The notes: generated from the letters alone by a model not told the origin. Positions 23,526 to 34,903 are shown, counted from the stretch's first letter. The stretch is 64,000 nucleotides of DNA from Dicyema japonicum (GCA_011109175.1 RDEW01000016.1:45156-109155); one strand, 5' to 3'. Translations and numbers: made by a program.

Positions 23526-24020
23526 TTATAATTCTCTTAAATCAATAGTTTTTGTTAATTTCCATATTATTTTATGTTGTCCAATTAAGTCGTGTCCGAC
23601 CCTTGGAGATCTCATGAACGAGTTTCCTCCACTCTCCCGATCCGTTGCAATTTTGAGTAGCTTTGATATAGGCATTCCCGTGATGTCTTCCACCGTAGAT
23701 AGCCACCGAGTCCTCGGTCGGCCAGGTCTTCTTTTCCCAGTAGTATTGCTCAGCATAATGGTTCTTTTTAGGGAATCAGAGCAAACAACATCCCCAAAGA
23801 ACGCCAATCTGTGTTTTACGATTCTTCCTTCTAGCGAAATGTCCGCCTCCACCCGTTTGAGTACATCGATGTTTGTTATTTTGGAAGTCCAATAGATTCT
23901 TAGTAACCTCCTCCAGCACCACAGTTCAAAAGCATCAATTTTTCGTCCATCCGCCTTTTTCACTATCCATGATTCTGCGCAGTATAGAAAAACTGGGAAC
24001 ACGATTGCATTAACTTCCAT
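23526..24020 (-). mobile_element. LINE 3' fragment (C-terminal tail of RT ORF)
   Basis: An open frame of 164 codons reads LYCAESWIVKKADGRKIDAF, then WCWRRLLRIYWTSKITN, RKR-type spacing, KRRPGRPRTRW and MRSPRVGHDL. This tail is common at the 3' end of RTE-like and related non-LTR retrotransposons, where an AETWTL...KADRRRI-type block is followed by a GRRRRGRPR...W block. The upstream reverse transcriptase is missing, so this is a 5'-truncated insertion. It is younger than the other LINEs here, because the frame is still open. Confidence 0.78.
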
Positions 24021-25875
24021 TTAAATTCCATAAAAAGAATTCTTAGATTGGTTATTTTTGTGAATTACTTAAAGCCCAGTATTTGTGATAGTTTTTTACA
24101 GTTAAACACAAAAAACACAAAATAATTTGAATAATAAGACTGCGTACGTAATGGGATCTCATTGCGACTGGGATTAAAAGTATGTGTTCCACATCCGTTC
24201 TGATGCGGAGACCAGATCGACTGTTTTGGTCTACACCCTCATTCCTGCAGGAAGAGTGCTGGGAGATTCCTCATACACATGATCTTGAACGAAGTCGTTA
24301 GGCGAGCTTTGGACGCCACCGGACACAAGGATAAAAACCTTCAATGTCTTAAAGTCAATTTGAGCAATTACTGACGATAGACCTAGGGTAATAGAGCAGG
24401 TTGACAAGTGGGTCGGATAGTTGAGATGGCGACGTCTCAATCGCATTAATGTCTTAATCCCTTCGTGATGGATGTTACATTTCGCTTTGGTTTTTGAGTG
24501 GATTGACAAAATTATAGACTCAGTACTCAGTAAAAATACAAAAAGGGATACACTGTGCTCTTGATACGAAGAGAGGATACATACACTGTGCTCTTGATTC
24601 GAATCTCGTCTGGAACAAAATTTCAATGTAGAGTCTTGAGGAGATTCTGAGATATCAGTCGTGTCCAAATTAGTTTAATTTTCGAATCCTAACGATGGTG
24701 CATCCGATTATTCTTTAATTCAAAACATCAGATTTCCACTGCTTCGGACTTCGTAATTTTTTGCATGACACAAAGGAAGACTTCGTTTGTCGAAACGATA
24801 TAGATAATTCGGGCAATAATAATAGACGATCCGGTTCTGCAGTGAAATGTTTACTGATGACGTCATCACTCTTAAACCAAATCATGGAACCTTAAGCCTA
24901 GATGTACAACAGCGAGATTCGTACTAGGTGCAATCATTTCGGGCAATAGAGATCTTAAAATTATTAAAGGACAACATTCGTCTGTCATTGAAGCTACGTC
25001 ATTAGGTTATTAACGCAATATGCCTATCAATATTCTGACGTAAGCAGATTATTATAGCGGGAATTAAGAAATCGATAGTCCCCCTGTTTATCCTTAAGGC
25101 AGACCTGTTAAGATATTTCAATTTTGTTTAGACGGGATTCAAATCCAGATATTGGTGGACCATGGTTTCTTATTTCAAAATCATTGGGTTTCAGTTGTCC
25201 CTAATTCCATTAAAATGAGGAACTAGAGGTTCTCACTTGCAGTTGTACCTAACAGACAATCTTTTACCCTTACCAGAAAACTATAATACGCTTTACTTGA
25301 AGGATAAGGAAGTTCATTTATTTATTTAGAACCAAGAATCACCGACAAAACAAATGAGAGTAGGGGCCGTCAGGTGATCCCGGCCTCCTTGAGCAGCAGC
25401 CTCATCTTTTTACAATGTTCATCCTGAATACCAACACACTTTCGGTGTGGACGAGTTACCTTTTGAAGGTTTAGAGGTTTTGGCAGAGCTTCCGTATTCA
25501 TCACGAGTTCCTCAACAGGGTTTGTTTAATATCGATGAGGAAGATCTTTGTAGGGTCTTTGTTACTGTCTCTTGGAAGGAATTTATTTTCTTTAGGTTGG
25601 TGTGGGATATGATAGTACCCCATGCCGCGCAGCAGTAGCTGTTGACGGAAGTATATATTGGTAGTAAGATGATCTACTGTTGGGTGGCACCACATTTAAA
25701 ACTGATTTAGCTTTGGTGAAAGTTTCTAATTAATTTAATAATATATTTTAATTGTAATATTTAAATTAAATAAAATTAGCATCTTACTATTTATCTTGTC
25801 TTGTAAGGTTGTTGTTATTTTCTAATTACACTCATTATTGTGTTTTTATCTAAACACAAATTTATTATTTGTAGA
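24021..25875. other. Repeat-rich intergenic region
   Basis: A frame at 24231-24668 (minus) is open for 145 codons but has no domain and spans a short direct duplication (cactgtgctcttgat, twice at 24549-24595), so I treat it as repeat sequence. Bases 25133-25150 (gacgggattcaaatccag) are complementary to a B-box-like word. 25366-25690 shares words with 7.9 kb. The 130 bases before NUP98 are A+T-rich. Confidence 0.4.
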
Positions 25876-28800
25876 ATGAATAACTTTTGGAAGACCAATA
25901 CAATGTCTAACACAACTTCTAACAACTTTGGGGCTTCCAATACGTCAAATTTTGGACTCTCCTCGAATTCGAACTTCGGAAACGCTGGCAATTTCTCCAA
26001 TTCGTTTGGAAATGCAAATAACCCAAGCACTTTTGGAAACCAAGGGATGACCTCCAATTTTGGTACGCCAGGAAATTTCTCTAACACTTTCGGAGCGACT
26101 ACCACCAACCCGAACTCCTTTGGAAACCAAGGAATGAATTCAAACTTTGGGTCGAACTTTGGAAATCCTAGTGGAATGAACAATACTGGAGGCTTTAGAA
26201 GTCAACCAATGTCCTCGAATTTTGGCACTTCTGGGAACTTTGCATCTTCTATGAATACCTCAACTCCATTTGGAACGCAACAAATGAACTCAAACCTTGG
26301 AAATAACTTTTCTTCTTTTGGAAATCAGACTACTTTTGGAAGCAACACTTTTCAGACCAACCCTAATCAACCCACCAATTCAATGTGGCAGACCAACACT
26401 AATCAGCCAACTAATTCATTGTGGCAGACGAACACATCTCAGCCGACTAATTCATTGTGGCAGACAGGAAACCCTAATCAAGCTGGCAATTCAATGTGGC
26501 AGACTAACCCATCTCAACCAACCAATTCAATATGGCAAACTAACACGTCTCAGCCAACCAATTCAATGTGGCAGGCTAACCCATCTCAGCCTACTAATTC
26601 AATGTGGGGTACCAATGCGAATAATACAAACAACTTTTGGCAGCAAAACACAAAGTTTGTTGGTGTTTAACTAACCTTAGTCCAATGAACAACAGTTTTA
26701 TGCAAAATCAGAATAATCAGCAAAGCTTTTTAAATAATCAATTTGGTTCGAATTATAAAGTTAGTTTTCAGGAAATGCTGCTAATGGATCATCTATTGAT
26801 TATAGACAAACTTCCTCTGACGAATTAGCCAACATAGGCGGAAAGAAGCAGCAACTCTCAGTAAACTATGTCACCCTCTCTGCTATGCCTGAATACAGCA
26901 ACAAATCGATTGAGGTAAGATTCTATTTAAAAGTGTCAGGAAATTAGATATGAAGATTATGCAGCCAACAGGAAGATGGGTGGTTTTTTGAATTTTTGAT
27001 TTTAGCCTCCGTTAATATGCAAGGGTCTTTCAACACAAATTCGTTCGGTAATACTGGACTTGGAACGTCTAATTTTATGTCCAATAATACTGGAATGAAT
27101 CAGAACCTACCTGGCAATTTCACTGGTAATCAACTCTTTTCAAACTCTAATACTGGGGGAGGATTTATGAACACTCCGATAAGTCAGACAAATTCAAATT
27201 TTTGGAGTACTGCGGGGACGAATAACACCGGTGGGTTTGGGGTCACTTCTGGCTTTCAAACAGCAAATAGTGGACTTGGGAATAGAATTGGCTTTCCTGT
27301 GAATAATACAGCTAACAATTCATCATTTTCGGCCGTAAACTCTGGTATTGGAAATACCCCCGGATTACTAGGAACTAATACTGGCTTTGGAATTAGTGCT
27401 CCCAATAGTGGAATTAATACTTCTGGTTTTCCGTCAAATAATACTGGATTTGGAATTTCCTCTAATACTGGATTTGGAACCAATACGACAGGATTTCCTC
27501 AGTCTAATATTTCACTCGGAAACACTCTCGGCTTTCCTTCCACCAATGCTGGTGTCAACACCGCTGGTTTTTCCACTGGTAATGCTGGAGTAAGCACTGG
27601 TGGATTTCCTTCTGCTAATGCTGGATTGAACACCGGTGGTTTTCTCACCGGTAATACTGGAGTAAGCACTGGTGGGTTTCCTTCTGTTAATACTGGATTG
27701 AACACTGGTGGGTTTCCTACTGCCAATACTGGATTTAATACTGCTGGGTTTTCCCTCTGCCAACACCGGATTAAATACCGGGTTTCCTTCTTCCAATACG
27801 GGATTTAACACCGGTGGTTTTCCTGCAGCAAATACTGGATTAAATCCCCCCGTTTTTCCTACAGCAAACACTGGATTGAATACAGCTGGATTTCCTACAG
27901 CGAATCCTACTGGTGGTAACGCTTTTGGCCTTCCTGCTGCCAATACTGGAATAAATACAGCTGCTTTCCCTGGAACGAATATTGCAAATAAATCAGGTTT
28001 TCCTTCCATTGCGACGAATACTTCAGCCTTTCCCGCTTCAAATAATTTTCAAAATAACTCATTTGGTAGTGGATTCCAAAATAATGTATTTTTTGTTCGA
28101 TTATTGGCAGAATTCCATCAATCCGGGTCAAGTTGGATTAGCTACTCAGTCACAAATTTCAATTCCCCACGTGGGTTAGTTTCTTTATAACAGTTTAGAG
28201 AGTAGTTTTTACCCGGCTGATATGAGAGAAAAAATGGAGCAGATCGACCGTGCTGTTAGTTTAAACAGTTACAGTGACATTTCCCGCGACTTGCTTACTT
28301 ATATTGCCTGTTCCCCTTACTCTGCAATAAACAAACACTGTGACACCTACACTGACGGCAAAAATACGAAGGATACTGAAACCAAAAAATCAGTATAATT
28401 CCAATTAACTTTTGCAGTCAAAAATGGACGAAAGCTTCTTAAAATCGTACAAGAATGACAGCTTTATTGACCGTTACAACATTAATAGTTCGTGGGAGAA
28501 GCTTAACCGAATCAGTTTGCCTTGTTGTAAACTTTCTAGGCCTTGAATTACCTCACAGTACATTCTCACGACTCACAATCTAATGCCAGTTTTACTCACG
28601 GAAACAAAAAATTAGACAAATCAACTTCCAAGTCACTCAATAATTCAAGCAACCTTCTTCCGTTGTATTCTGTGACACAACCGGCCCGGAGACAAACTCC
28701 CCTTAAAGCTGTCTCCCTTCTCAGATCCCCGCCCAAAAGACGGTCTTATAAAGAACTTTCTGTGAGAATAAACTCGTTGAAGGCCTCACTACTCAACAGG

Positions 28801-29461
28801 ATTCCTATGCAGGAAGTCGACACGAATGTCCCTGAAAAAGCAAAAGACAGTAAGTCACCAACCTCAAACTGTGAGTCTTTCTCCAACGGTGAAGATTTGA
28901 CCTCTTCAGTGGCCTTCCAACCAATAGATGATACCCTAAATATTGAGAGTAGCATAAATGAAGTCAAGACTAACCTGTCTAAAGTAGAACATGAATTTGT
29001 CAGTGCTAAAAGTGAGGACTTGACCGTCCGCTGATAGCTACTTTCTGATACCGTCCTTGGAAGACATCAATTTGCTGGTTAAAGAAAATAAGCCAATACA
29101 TGATCTGACTGTGGCGAAGCCTGGCTTTGGAAGTATTAGGTTTCTGAAGCCTGTCACTCTTACTTGTATCGATATTTCTGAGACGGGTTTGGTGCATTAG
29201 TAAGTGTATAAGTAATATACTGAGTTGTATCCTGATAACAACTGGCCTCCTCAGGGGGAGGGACTTAATGTTCATGCCCGAGTGAACGTACTAAATTGCT
29301 GGCCTTATGGGAAAAATTCAGGATCCTTCATAAAAGATCCTGACCTAATTGAAAGCTACGGGTGGGTCGACAATCTGAAGGAGACTAAGGAAATGGACGC
29401 TACTTTCATTAGCTATACTCCTGAGAATGGCGAGTGGATTTTCGAAATTAACAAATATTGA
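25876..29461 (+). CDS. NUP98: Nucleoporin NUP98, no NUP96 part
   Basis: NUP98 lines the nuclear pore channel and binds RAE1 through its GLEBS motif. The order is: an N-terminal FG region (NNFGASNTSNFGLSSNSNFG), a Trp repeat zone (QPTNSMWQTN, seven or more units, 26350-26620), GLEBS (AMPEYSNKSIE then EIRYEDYAANRK across a 25-nt intron) and a second FG zone built on NTGGFP and NTGLNTGGF units. A Ser-rich linker follows. Last comes the autoproteolytic domain: FLIPSLEDINLLVKE, KPGFGSIRFLKPV, WPPQGEGLNVHARVNV and GEWIFEINKY, directly followed by the stop. Introns of 23-26 nt were read at 26655, 26751, 26912 and 26974. Junctions at 28.1-28.6, about 29.03 and 29.20 kb were not all resolved. Confidence 0.92.
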
Positions 29462-29466
29462 ATAAA
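29461..29466 (+). promoter_or_regulatory. Poly(A) signal overlapping the NUP98 stop codon
   Basis: AATAAA begins at the last base of the TGA stop codon. If used, the NUP98 3' UTR is only a few tens of bases. Confidence 0.5.
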
Positions 29467-29624
29467 ATTTGACCATCTTAATTGTGTAGAGTAGAAATAT
29501 ATGATATTTTTCTTTTAATTCGATTTTTGATTATTTTACGCAAATTGTTGTTAGCAACATAAATTGAATCATTGTTCACCTATGCGTCCATCTTTGACAT
29601 GTGAACTTGCTAGCTTTACAATTT

Positions 29625-29770
29625 TGGGCTGGATGGGATTCATCTGACACTCCCTTTGTTCAGAACTATGGGTTTTCTATGTTTCCTGAGTCCGTCACCT
29701 TGTCCATGCTCAGAAGAAAGAAGACAAGAGCTTTCATCCACCATAAAGACATTTTGAGCACTTGAGGTAC
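29625..29770 (-). repeat. SINE-like family S, copy 4
   Basis: Shared words include tccctttgttcagaactatg, tttcctgagtccgtcacctt, gtccatgctcagaag and gctttcatccaccat. It is in the same orientation as the copies at 18.8, 33.3 and 34.5 kb. Confidence 0.65.
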
Positions 29771-29984
29771 GTTACCACATTAACCTTTCGATCAATTAAC
29801 CACTTGGCAACACTGATGTATCTGAAATAATAAAGCAAATTAACTTCTATATAAACGTTACAACAAAGTAAATTCGATTTCTATGAAGATAAATGTGGGA
29901 TTAAGAAAATTTTAGGTCACGACTATCTGCCAGTTAAGTTTGTTTAGTCTTAAAACAAAATAAACAAAAGGTCATACTTCTTGA

Positions 29985-30140
29985 CTGTTGGCTATTCCCT
30001 CTTCGGATGGCGAGCGAGATTCGCTCAAATAACCAGCACTGCTCATGAAAATCTCCTGTTTGTGCAGAAATCCTATTCCAGACGACTCAAGAATTCCAGC
30101 GTCGCAGGCACAATGGAACCAGACGTTCAATTAAGTTTTT
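29985..30140 (+). repeat. Dispersed repeat shared with the 46.2, 57.2 and 62.7-kb blocks
   Basis: The start ggctattccctcttcggatg, followed by aaataaccagcactg, matches the word order seen at 46165, 57178 and 62757 (gctattcc..., aaatag/aaatacc..., then an aaa-rich stretch). This is a partial, diverged copy of one module of the large unit at 45.1-63.8 kb. The overlapping 85-codon frame is not supported as a gene. Confidence 0.5.
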
Positions 30141-30399
30141 TACTTCAAACTGAAAAAACAGCATATTTCATATCGAGTTTTCCTTTATTGAAAAAATTGT
30201 TAGTTACACATCGAAAATTCAAACCTGTAAAAATTTAAACACCGCCTGAGAATGACCATGGTCCCCCGCAACCCTTCATGTCTTTTTCAGGTAGAGAATG
30301 ATTTGTTAATAACGTCTTATTTCTGTTTCAGAATAAATTTGCCATGAAAGGTCAAATTGTTAGGTCAATATTACCTACGCTACTTGGTATTATTGTTAA

Positions 30400-31083
30400 G
30401 ACTCTCTCACGAGAGCCATAATATTTGTATTACCACGTGTGCAGACAGGACACAATTTTGGATGTAAACCTCTTGCACGAACAGTGATTATTCGCAGGAG
30501 CTCTCAAGGTCATCGGCAGATTTCAACCCCTTTACAAAATTTTCAGGTCGTTAGGACGACCAATAGAGCTACTCTTCCCCCTTCACGAAAGAAACCTTCT
30601 TTACGAACATAATAGTTTTCCATGGTTGTGTTTGGCGCGGTGGTCACTTTATCATCAGGATGTGCCCAAGCAGTCTCGAGCTGGATTCCTTTACCTCCAG
30701 GCTTACCTGGCATTATTATTAGCACTTTTACGAGAGCCATAATATTTATAGCCCCGCATGTGCAGCAAAAAATATAAGAGAATTAGTTAGGTTGCTCCAA
30801 GCTCTTCTGTTCTTTGCTAGGTCCCTCAGTGAGTCCAGATCGTCACCAGATGCCAATGTTTTCTTCACGGCTTTCAGATCGTTTTGTAGAACAACAGGGA
30901 GGGTAGTTCTCGGTCTTCCACGGAAGCGTTGTACATTGGAGTAGTAGTAATTGCGATATTCGGAGGAGATATCGGGTCCAACCTCAGGACGTGTCCAAAA
31001 AGTCTCCAACAAGAGCTAATGATCTCGTGGCTTAATGGTGTACAGTCACACTTATTGTACAGTCCATTTGCGAGACCTGGCAT
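30400..31083 (-). mobile_element. Two nested or adjacent LINE 3' ends
   Basis: 30712-31083 is a 5'-truncated copy of the LINE at 8.8-11.8 kb. It is highly similar over the 3' 350 bases and encodes LSHEIISSCWRLFGHVLRLD and a final FFAAHAGL. 30400-30711 is a second, more diverged tail with its own end (gagagccataatatttgtat), directly abutting the first. Both end in an ATT-type trinucleotide run on the plus strand. Their back-to-back order suggests that one inserted into the tail of the other. Confidence 0.78.
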
Positions 31084-31341
31084 TAAGTAAATTAATTATT
31101 CAAATTTTACTTAAATTAATTAAACATTCAATAACTTTTAAAATAACTATCTAATTATGAATAGTTTAAAACGCTAAAAGTGGCAAAGATGAGAATTATC
31201 CAATTGAGTTAAATATTTTGCTTTAAAAAAGTGAAGTTAAATTATTGACTCGAGAACGGAGAGGATTAAATTAAAAATAATATTTTTAATTATTAATATT
31301 TTAAATAAATTTAAATATAGAATAGTAATTCTTGGTTCTTT

Positions 31342-32104
31342 ATGGGTAGCCTCCGACGTGACCTATATGGACGGTGCGAGTTATTTGACTGTTTTAATAT
31401 TATTAACCCTTCAATGTAGTCCTCTATCAGGATGTCAAAAATAATAATGAGGACAACACAGCTGAATTTCGCAACAGCTTTTCAATTGCTTTCAAACACA
31501 AGCTAATGGAACTGCGTCGCAGTTACTCATCGTTATGCTGGCATATGCAATACCAAGATAGTGATAAACTCCAGAAGGACATGCGCTGCTTGGAAGTATA
31601 CAGAAAAAACATCCACGACGAAATTATTTCTCTGTCTTCGGATGCAATCGCAAAGACAGGACACCAGATAGAACAACTGGGCAACGAAGATGATGACGCT
31701 CAGGCTTATGTGTTTTGCTACACGCAGTAATAGATTTTGCCTCATTTTTTAGAATTGGGGACTATAATCGATATATGGCTGAAGTTTCTTCCACCGATGA
31801 GGAGAAGATGATATATGGGGACAAAAGTCTTGAAGCTTATGTAAAGGGGATAAGTATTGCTGATAAACTGGAGCCTTCGGATTCCAGCTATCTTGGACTG
31901 TATCTTAACTATAGCGTCTTTGTCTATGAGATTCTTCGCGATCACAAAAAAGCTATGGAAATCGCGAACACTGCCTTCAACAAGGGGATGGAGCTTAAGA
32001 ATTTTGTGGACGGAAACCCCACTTCGAAGGGAATATACAATCAAATCAGGAGGAATATTTGTGTTTGGGGGGATAACTCAAATGCTTCTGTTGATGAAGA
32101 TTAA
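31342..32104 (+). CDS. Divergent 14-3-3 protein
   Basis: 14-3-3 proteins are dimeric phospho-Ser/Thr adaptors. I read three exons with introns 31391-31419 (29 nt) and 31727-31752 (26 nt). Exons total 708 nt, 235 aa. Blocks in order: FSIAFKHKLMELRR (14-3-3: LLSVAYKNVVGARR), VYRKNIHDEI, IGDYNRYMAEV (KGDYFRYLAEV), SSYLGLYLNYSVFVYEI (RLGLALNFSVFYYEI), AMEIANTAFNKGMEL and IYNQIRRNICVWGDN. The groove residues survive: the Lys of YK/FK, the Arg of the ARR/LRR block, Arg-Tyr of GDYxRY, and the Asn residues of LN(F/Y)SVF and RxN. Elsewhere it is far more diverged than usual 14-3-3 proteins, and the N-terminal dimer helix is short. It may be a specialised paralogue. Confidence 0.9.
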
Positions 32105-32284
32105 TTGGACTTTCCTTTACTCTTAGTTGTTAGACACTCTTATCTTAACAATTTGTTCTAAGGCTTTAGTTTAGTGCTAGCTGTTATGGGTAGAGGAATT
32201 TGTTAATTGGACAGGTTACTTGGTTGGAGTTCAGGGGGTAAACAGTTCTCCTAGCTTGCATGTATAGTGACCTTCTGTTTTCCT

Positions 32285-32690
32285 AGAGAGGCCTAGATAT
32301 GAGTGCATGCTTCATTCCTGATGTCTTAGCCAACCTGTTGCAATTCTCATTGCTTTCTGCTTTCCTGAAGAAGCCTAGAGATGATTGAATGACCCAAGGC
32401 AAAATTCTCTTGTAATAACTCTCAGTGCTTTGTGCTTTCCTGAAAAAGCCTAGAGATGAGTGCATGTCCCAAGGCAAGAGTCTTTTCTAATAATTCTCAT
32501 AGCTTTCTGCTTTCATAGAGAAGCCTGGAGATGAGTGCATGCCTCAAAGCAAGAGTCTCCTGTAGTAATTCTCATAGCTTTCTGTTTCCTGGAAAAGCCT
32601 AGAGATGAGTGTATGCCTCAGGGGAAGAATCTCTTGTAATAATTATCATAGCTTTCTGTTTCCTAGAGAAGTCTAGAGTCCATGCCGTAA
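32285..32690 (+). repeat. Minisatellite, about 75-bp period, six copies
   Basis: The word gcctagagatgagtgcatg (with changes) starts at 32291, 32373, 32448, 32523, 32597 and 32671, giving spacings of 82, 75, 75, 74 and 74. Each unit also has a ctttctg(c)tttcctg block and an aattctcat block. It lies just downstream of the 14-3-3 gene and could be in its 3' UTR. Confidence 0.85.
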
Positions 32691-32699
32691 GGTAGGATT

Positions 32700-33282
32700 G
32701 GCTAATTTCCTGTGGCAGTTCAAGCTTTCTGGTTTAGTACGATTTTGATAATTCCCTTTAAATGTTGATATTGAGAATGATAATGTCTAGTCTTTCTGAA
32801 TATGCATTGAATTTACTGCTTTTATTTTTCTTGCCATATTCTACTCTTGGCTTAAATGTATCACCACTAAAGTACAAAGTTTGAAAGAATATTGCAAATC
32901 GCCTGAACACAAGCACGTTTTACCAATAAATTATCTTACTAGCATTATGCTGATAAAATATAAGTTGCATGCTTATAAACTCGGAAATGCCATAAATTCA
33001 GCCAATTTAATCAATCGTGAATAAAATATCGAATTTGTCAATTCGCATGATCGATACTAAAATTAGAGCAAAGTTTAGTGATCACTAGTTTAGCACAGCG
33101 AGTTTTGATTGCTTACGGTTATATCGCACTTTTCACTAGTAAATGGTAATCTGCACTCTAAACTCACTCTTATACCCTTGGAAACACAGCTTAAGCAATA
33201 TTATCACTAGTACAGTCATATGGACTATTATCATATGCGTAACCTTCTGGCAGATGATCCCCCGATTTCTTTCAATTATGAG
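32700..33282. other. Intergenic, no gene seen
   Basis: A+T-rich spacer with no supported ORF, RNA gene or shared repeat. Confidence 0.45.
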
Positions 33283-33410
33283 CTTGGCGAGATTCGAATT
33301 CAAATCTTTTGCTCAGAACACAGGGTATCCACTGTTTCCTGAGTGCGTCACCTAGTCAATACTCAAGAGAAGGTTAGGCAAAGGCTTTCATCATGAAGGT
33401 AAGTAGGCAT
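33283..33410 (-). repeat. SINE-like family S, copy 5
   Basis: Shared words are gagattcgaattcaaatc (a diverged B-box complement), tgctcagaacacagggtatc, tttcctgagtgcgtcaccta and ggctttcatcatgaa. Orientation is as in the 34.5-kb copy. Confidence 0.6.
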
Positions 33411-34484
33411 TTCATCAAGGTACTTCACCACCTCAGCAAGATGAATAAATTTATAGGTTAATTTAAATTCTCTAAAACGCCATTTTAGCAGATTTCCAAT
33501 TCGAATTGATTTGACGAATATATTTTAACCACAATCTGATATTTGCGTTCCTAGGAAACGAAATGAGGTTATTGAATGAATTTTTAACAAAAAGTAAGTA
33601 AATTATCTCTCCACTAATCGACGCAGTGTTGTCTTCACGATAACTCTGGCGATCAACTGGAGGAGTCACTGGGTTTGACGGAGGTTATGGGTTCTGAGTG
33701 TAACCATAAGTCCCAGGTTCTTGAGACAGGACAAAGAGTTCTTACCCATCACTTTAGTTGTCTCGACATCCATTGCACGGAATTTGAACCTGTCTATATG
33801 CCCTTCGTATTTCTTCCCTTAGCCCTCTCTGCAGCGGATAGTGCTTTCACCAGGTTTCAGATGATGCTAGTAGGACATAGAAAGTCGACACATGTGTCAT
33901 CCCATACTAAAACTCCGGAGCCAAACATTGGTGCATCCGATGATCCTCATTTTAATTTAAGCTTTTATGTCTCTGAATCCATTAAGAGAAGGATAAATAT
34001 CAACCTTAAGAAGATGAAGAGATTAAGCGTATTAGAGCTAAGTCATGCACCAGAGCTATGTCACCAGGTCGGTTAAATAGCCGGGAATGAATAATTCAAA
34101 ATAAAGACTGCTTGATTTAAGCAAGTCTAAGGATCAACATAATTCTCAAAATCATTAAAACGCTTAAAAATCATTTTTACTTGTTTTCTTGACAATTTTA
34201 ATGGCGGTTTAATCAGTATCGATAGATTGGAACCAATCAACTTAATCACGTGCTAATTCGCAGACATTGACAAGTCGAAAACAACTCAGATGTACATAAA
34301 ATCTACATCGAGGTCATTTCAGAATGAAGCAATCACTAGGTAGTATTTATGAAATCCTCAGATAGAATGATCCAATGAGAAGGTCGAATTGTGCTTTAGT
34401 CCTATTTTGAAGTCATGACTTGACGCCATCTTAAGATTATCTATTTTTTTATTGACCAAGAAAAATCCAGGGAAAGGTGGATTT
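33411..34484. other. Intergenic, unsupported 133-codon frame
   Basis: A frame at 33675-34076 (plus) is open for 133 codons but shows no domain, composition bias or splice-site pattern like the real genes here. Part of it (gatcaactggaggag... ttgagacagg) loosely resembles 42560-42680, so it may be an old repeat. Nothing else seen. Confidence 0.4.
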
Positions 34485-34640
34485 ACTTCGGCAGGACGGG
34501 ATTCGAACCCGGGTCCTTTGTGAGTCCTACACTTCCTTTGTTTAGAACTGAGTTTCTGATGTCCCCTTGGTAAATCACCTCTTCCGTGTTTACAAGAAAG
34601 AGAAAGACATGGCCTTTCATCTGTCATGAAACAATAAGGT
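34485..34640 (-). repeat. SINE-like family S, copy 6 (B box preserved)
   Basis: On the minus strand the copy contains acccgggttcgaatcccgtc, a perfect tRNA B box (GGTTCGAATCC). The rest follows the family: tttgtttagaactgagtttc, tgtccccttggtaaatcacc and gcctttcatctgtcatga on the plus strand. No acceptor stem can be formed, so it is a tRNA-related SINE and not a tRNA gene. Confidence 0.7.
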
Positions 34641-34903
34641 ACATGATCAACATAACTCTCCAGCAAATTAACCCATTATTAATTCACGATGGAGCACAAA
34701 ATAAAAAAATAATAATTTAAATATTTTAGAAAATAAACTCGATTAATAAATAAAAATAATATTATATAGTGAATAAAGAAATATACTAAACTAAAATAAT
34801 AGAGGTTCGTTTTGTTTGTCAGGTTTCGTAAAGTATGGATCGTATTTTCCAACAGAAATAGTTTCAGAAATAACAAGGAAGCTTATACTCTAAAAATACA
34901 AAA

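Noticed and set aside
24231-24668. 145-codon minus ORF as a gene
   Set aside because: It spans a short direct duplication and shows no family features; likely open by chance.
25815-28131. Several long minus-strand ORFs, Pro-rich
   Set aside because: They are the complement of the NUP98 FG repeats and are open only because the repeats are periodic.
32285-32690. CRISPR-like array
   Set aside because: Regular period, but the whole unit repeats with no unique spacers, and the context is a eukaryotic genome.
33675-34076. 133-codon ORF as a gene
   Set aside because: No domain, no splice signals in the local style, and loose similarity of part of it to 42.6 kb suggests old repeat sequence.
34485-34530. 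A tRNA gene (perfect B box in the minus strand)
   Set aside because: No A box at tRNA spacing and no acceptor stem; the block belongs to a dispersed repeat with six copies.
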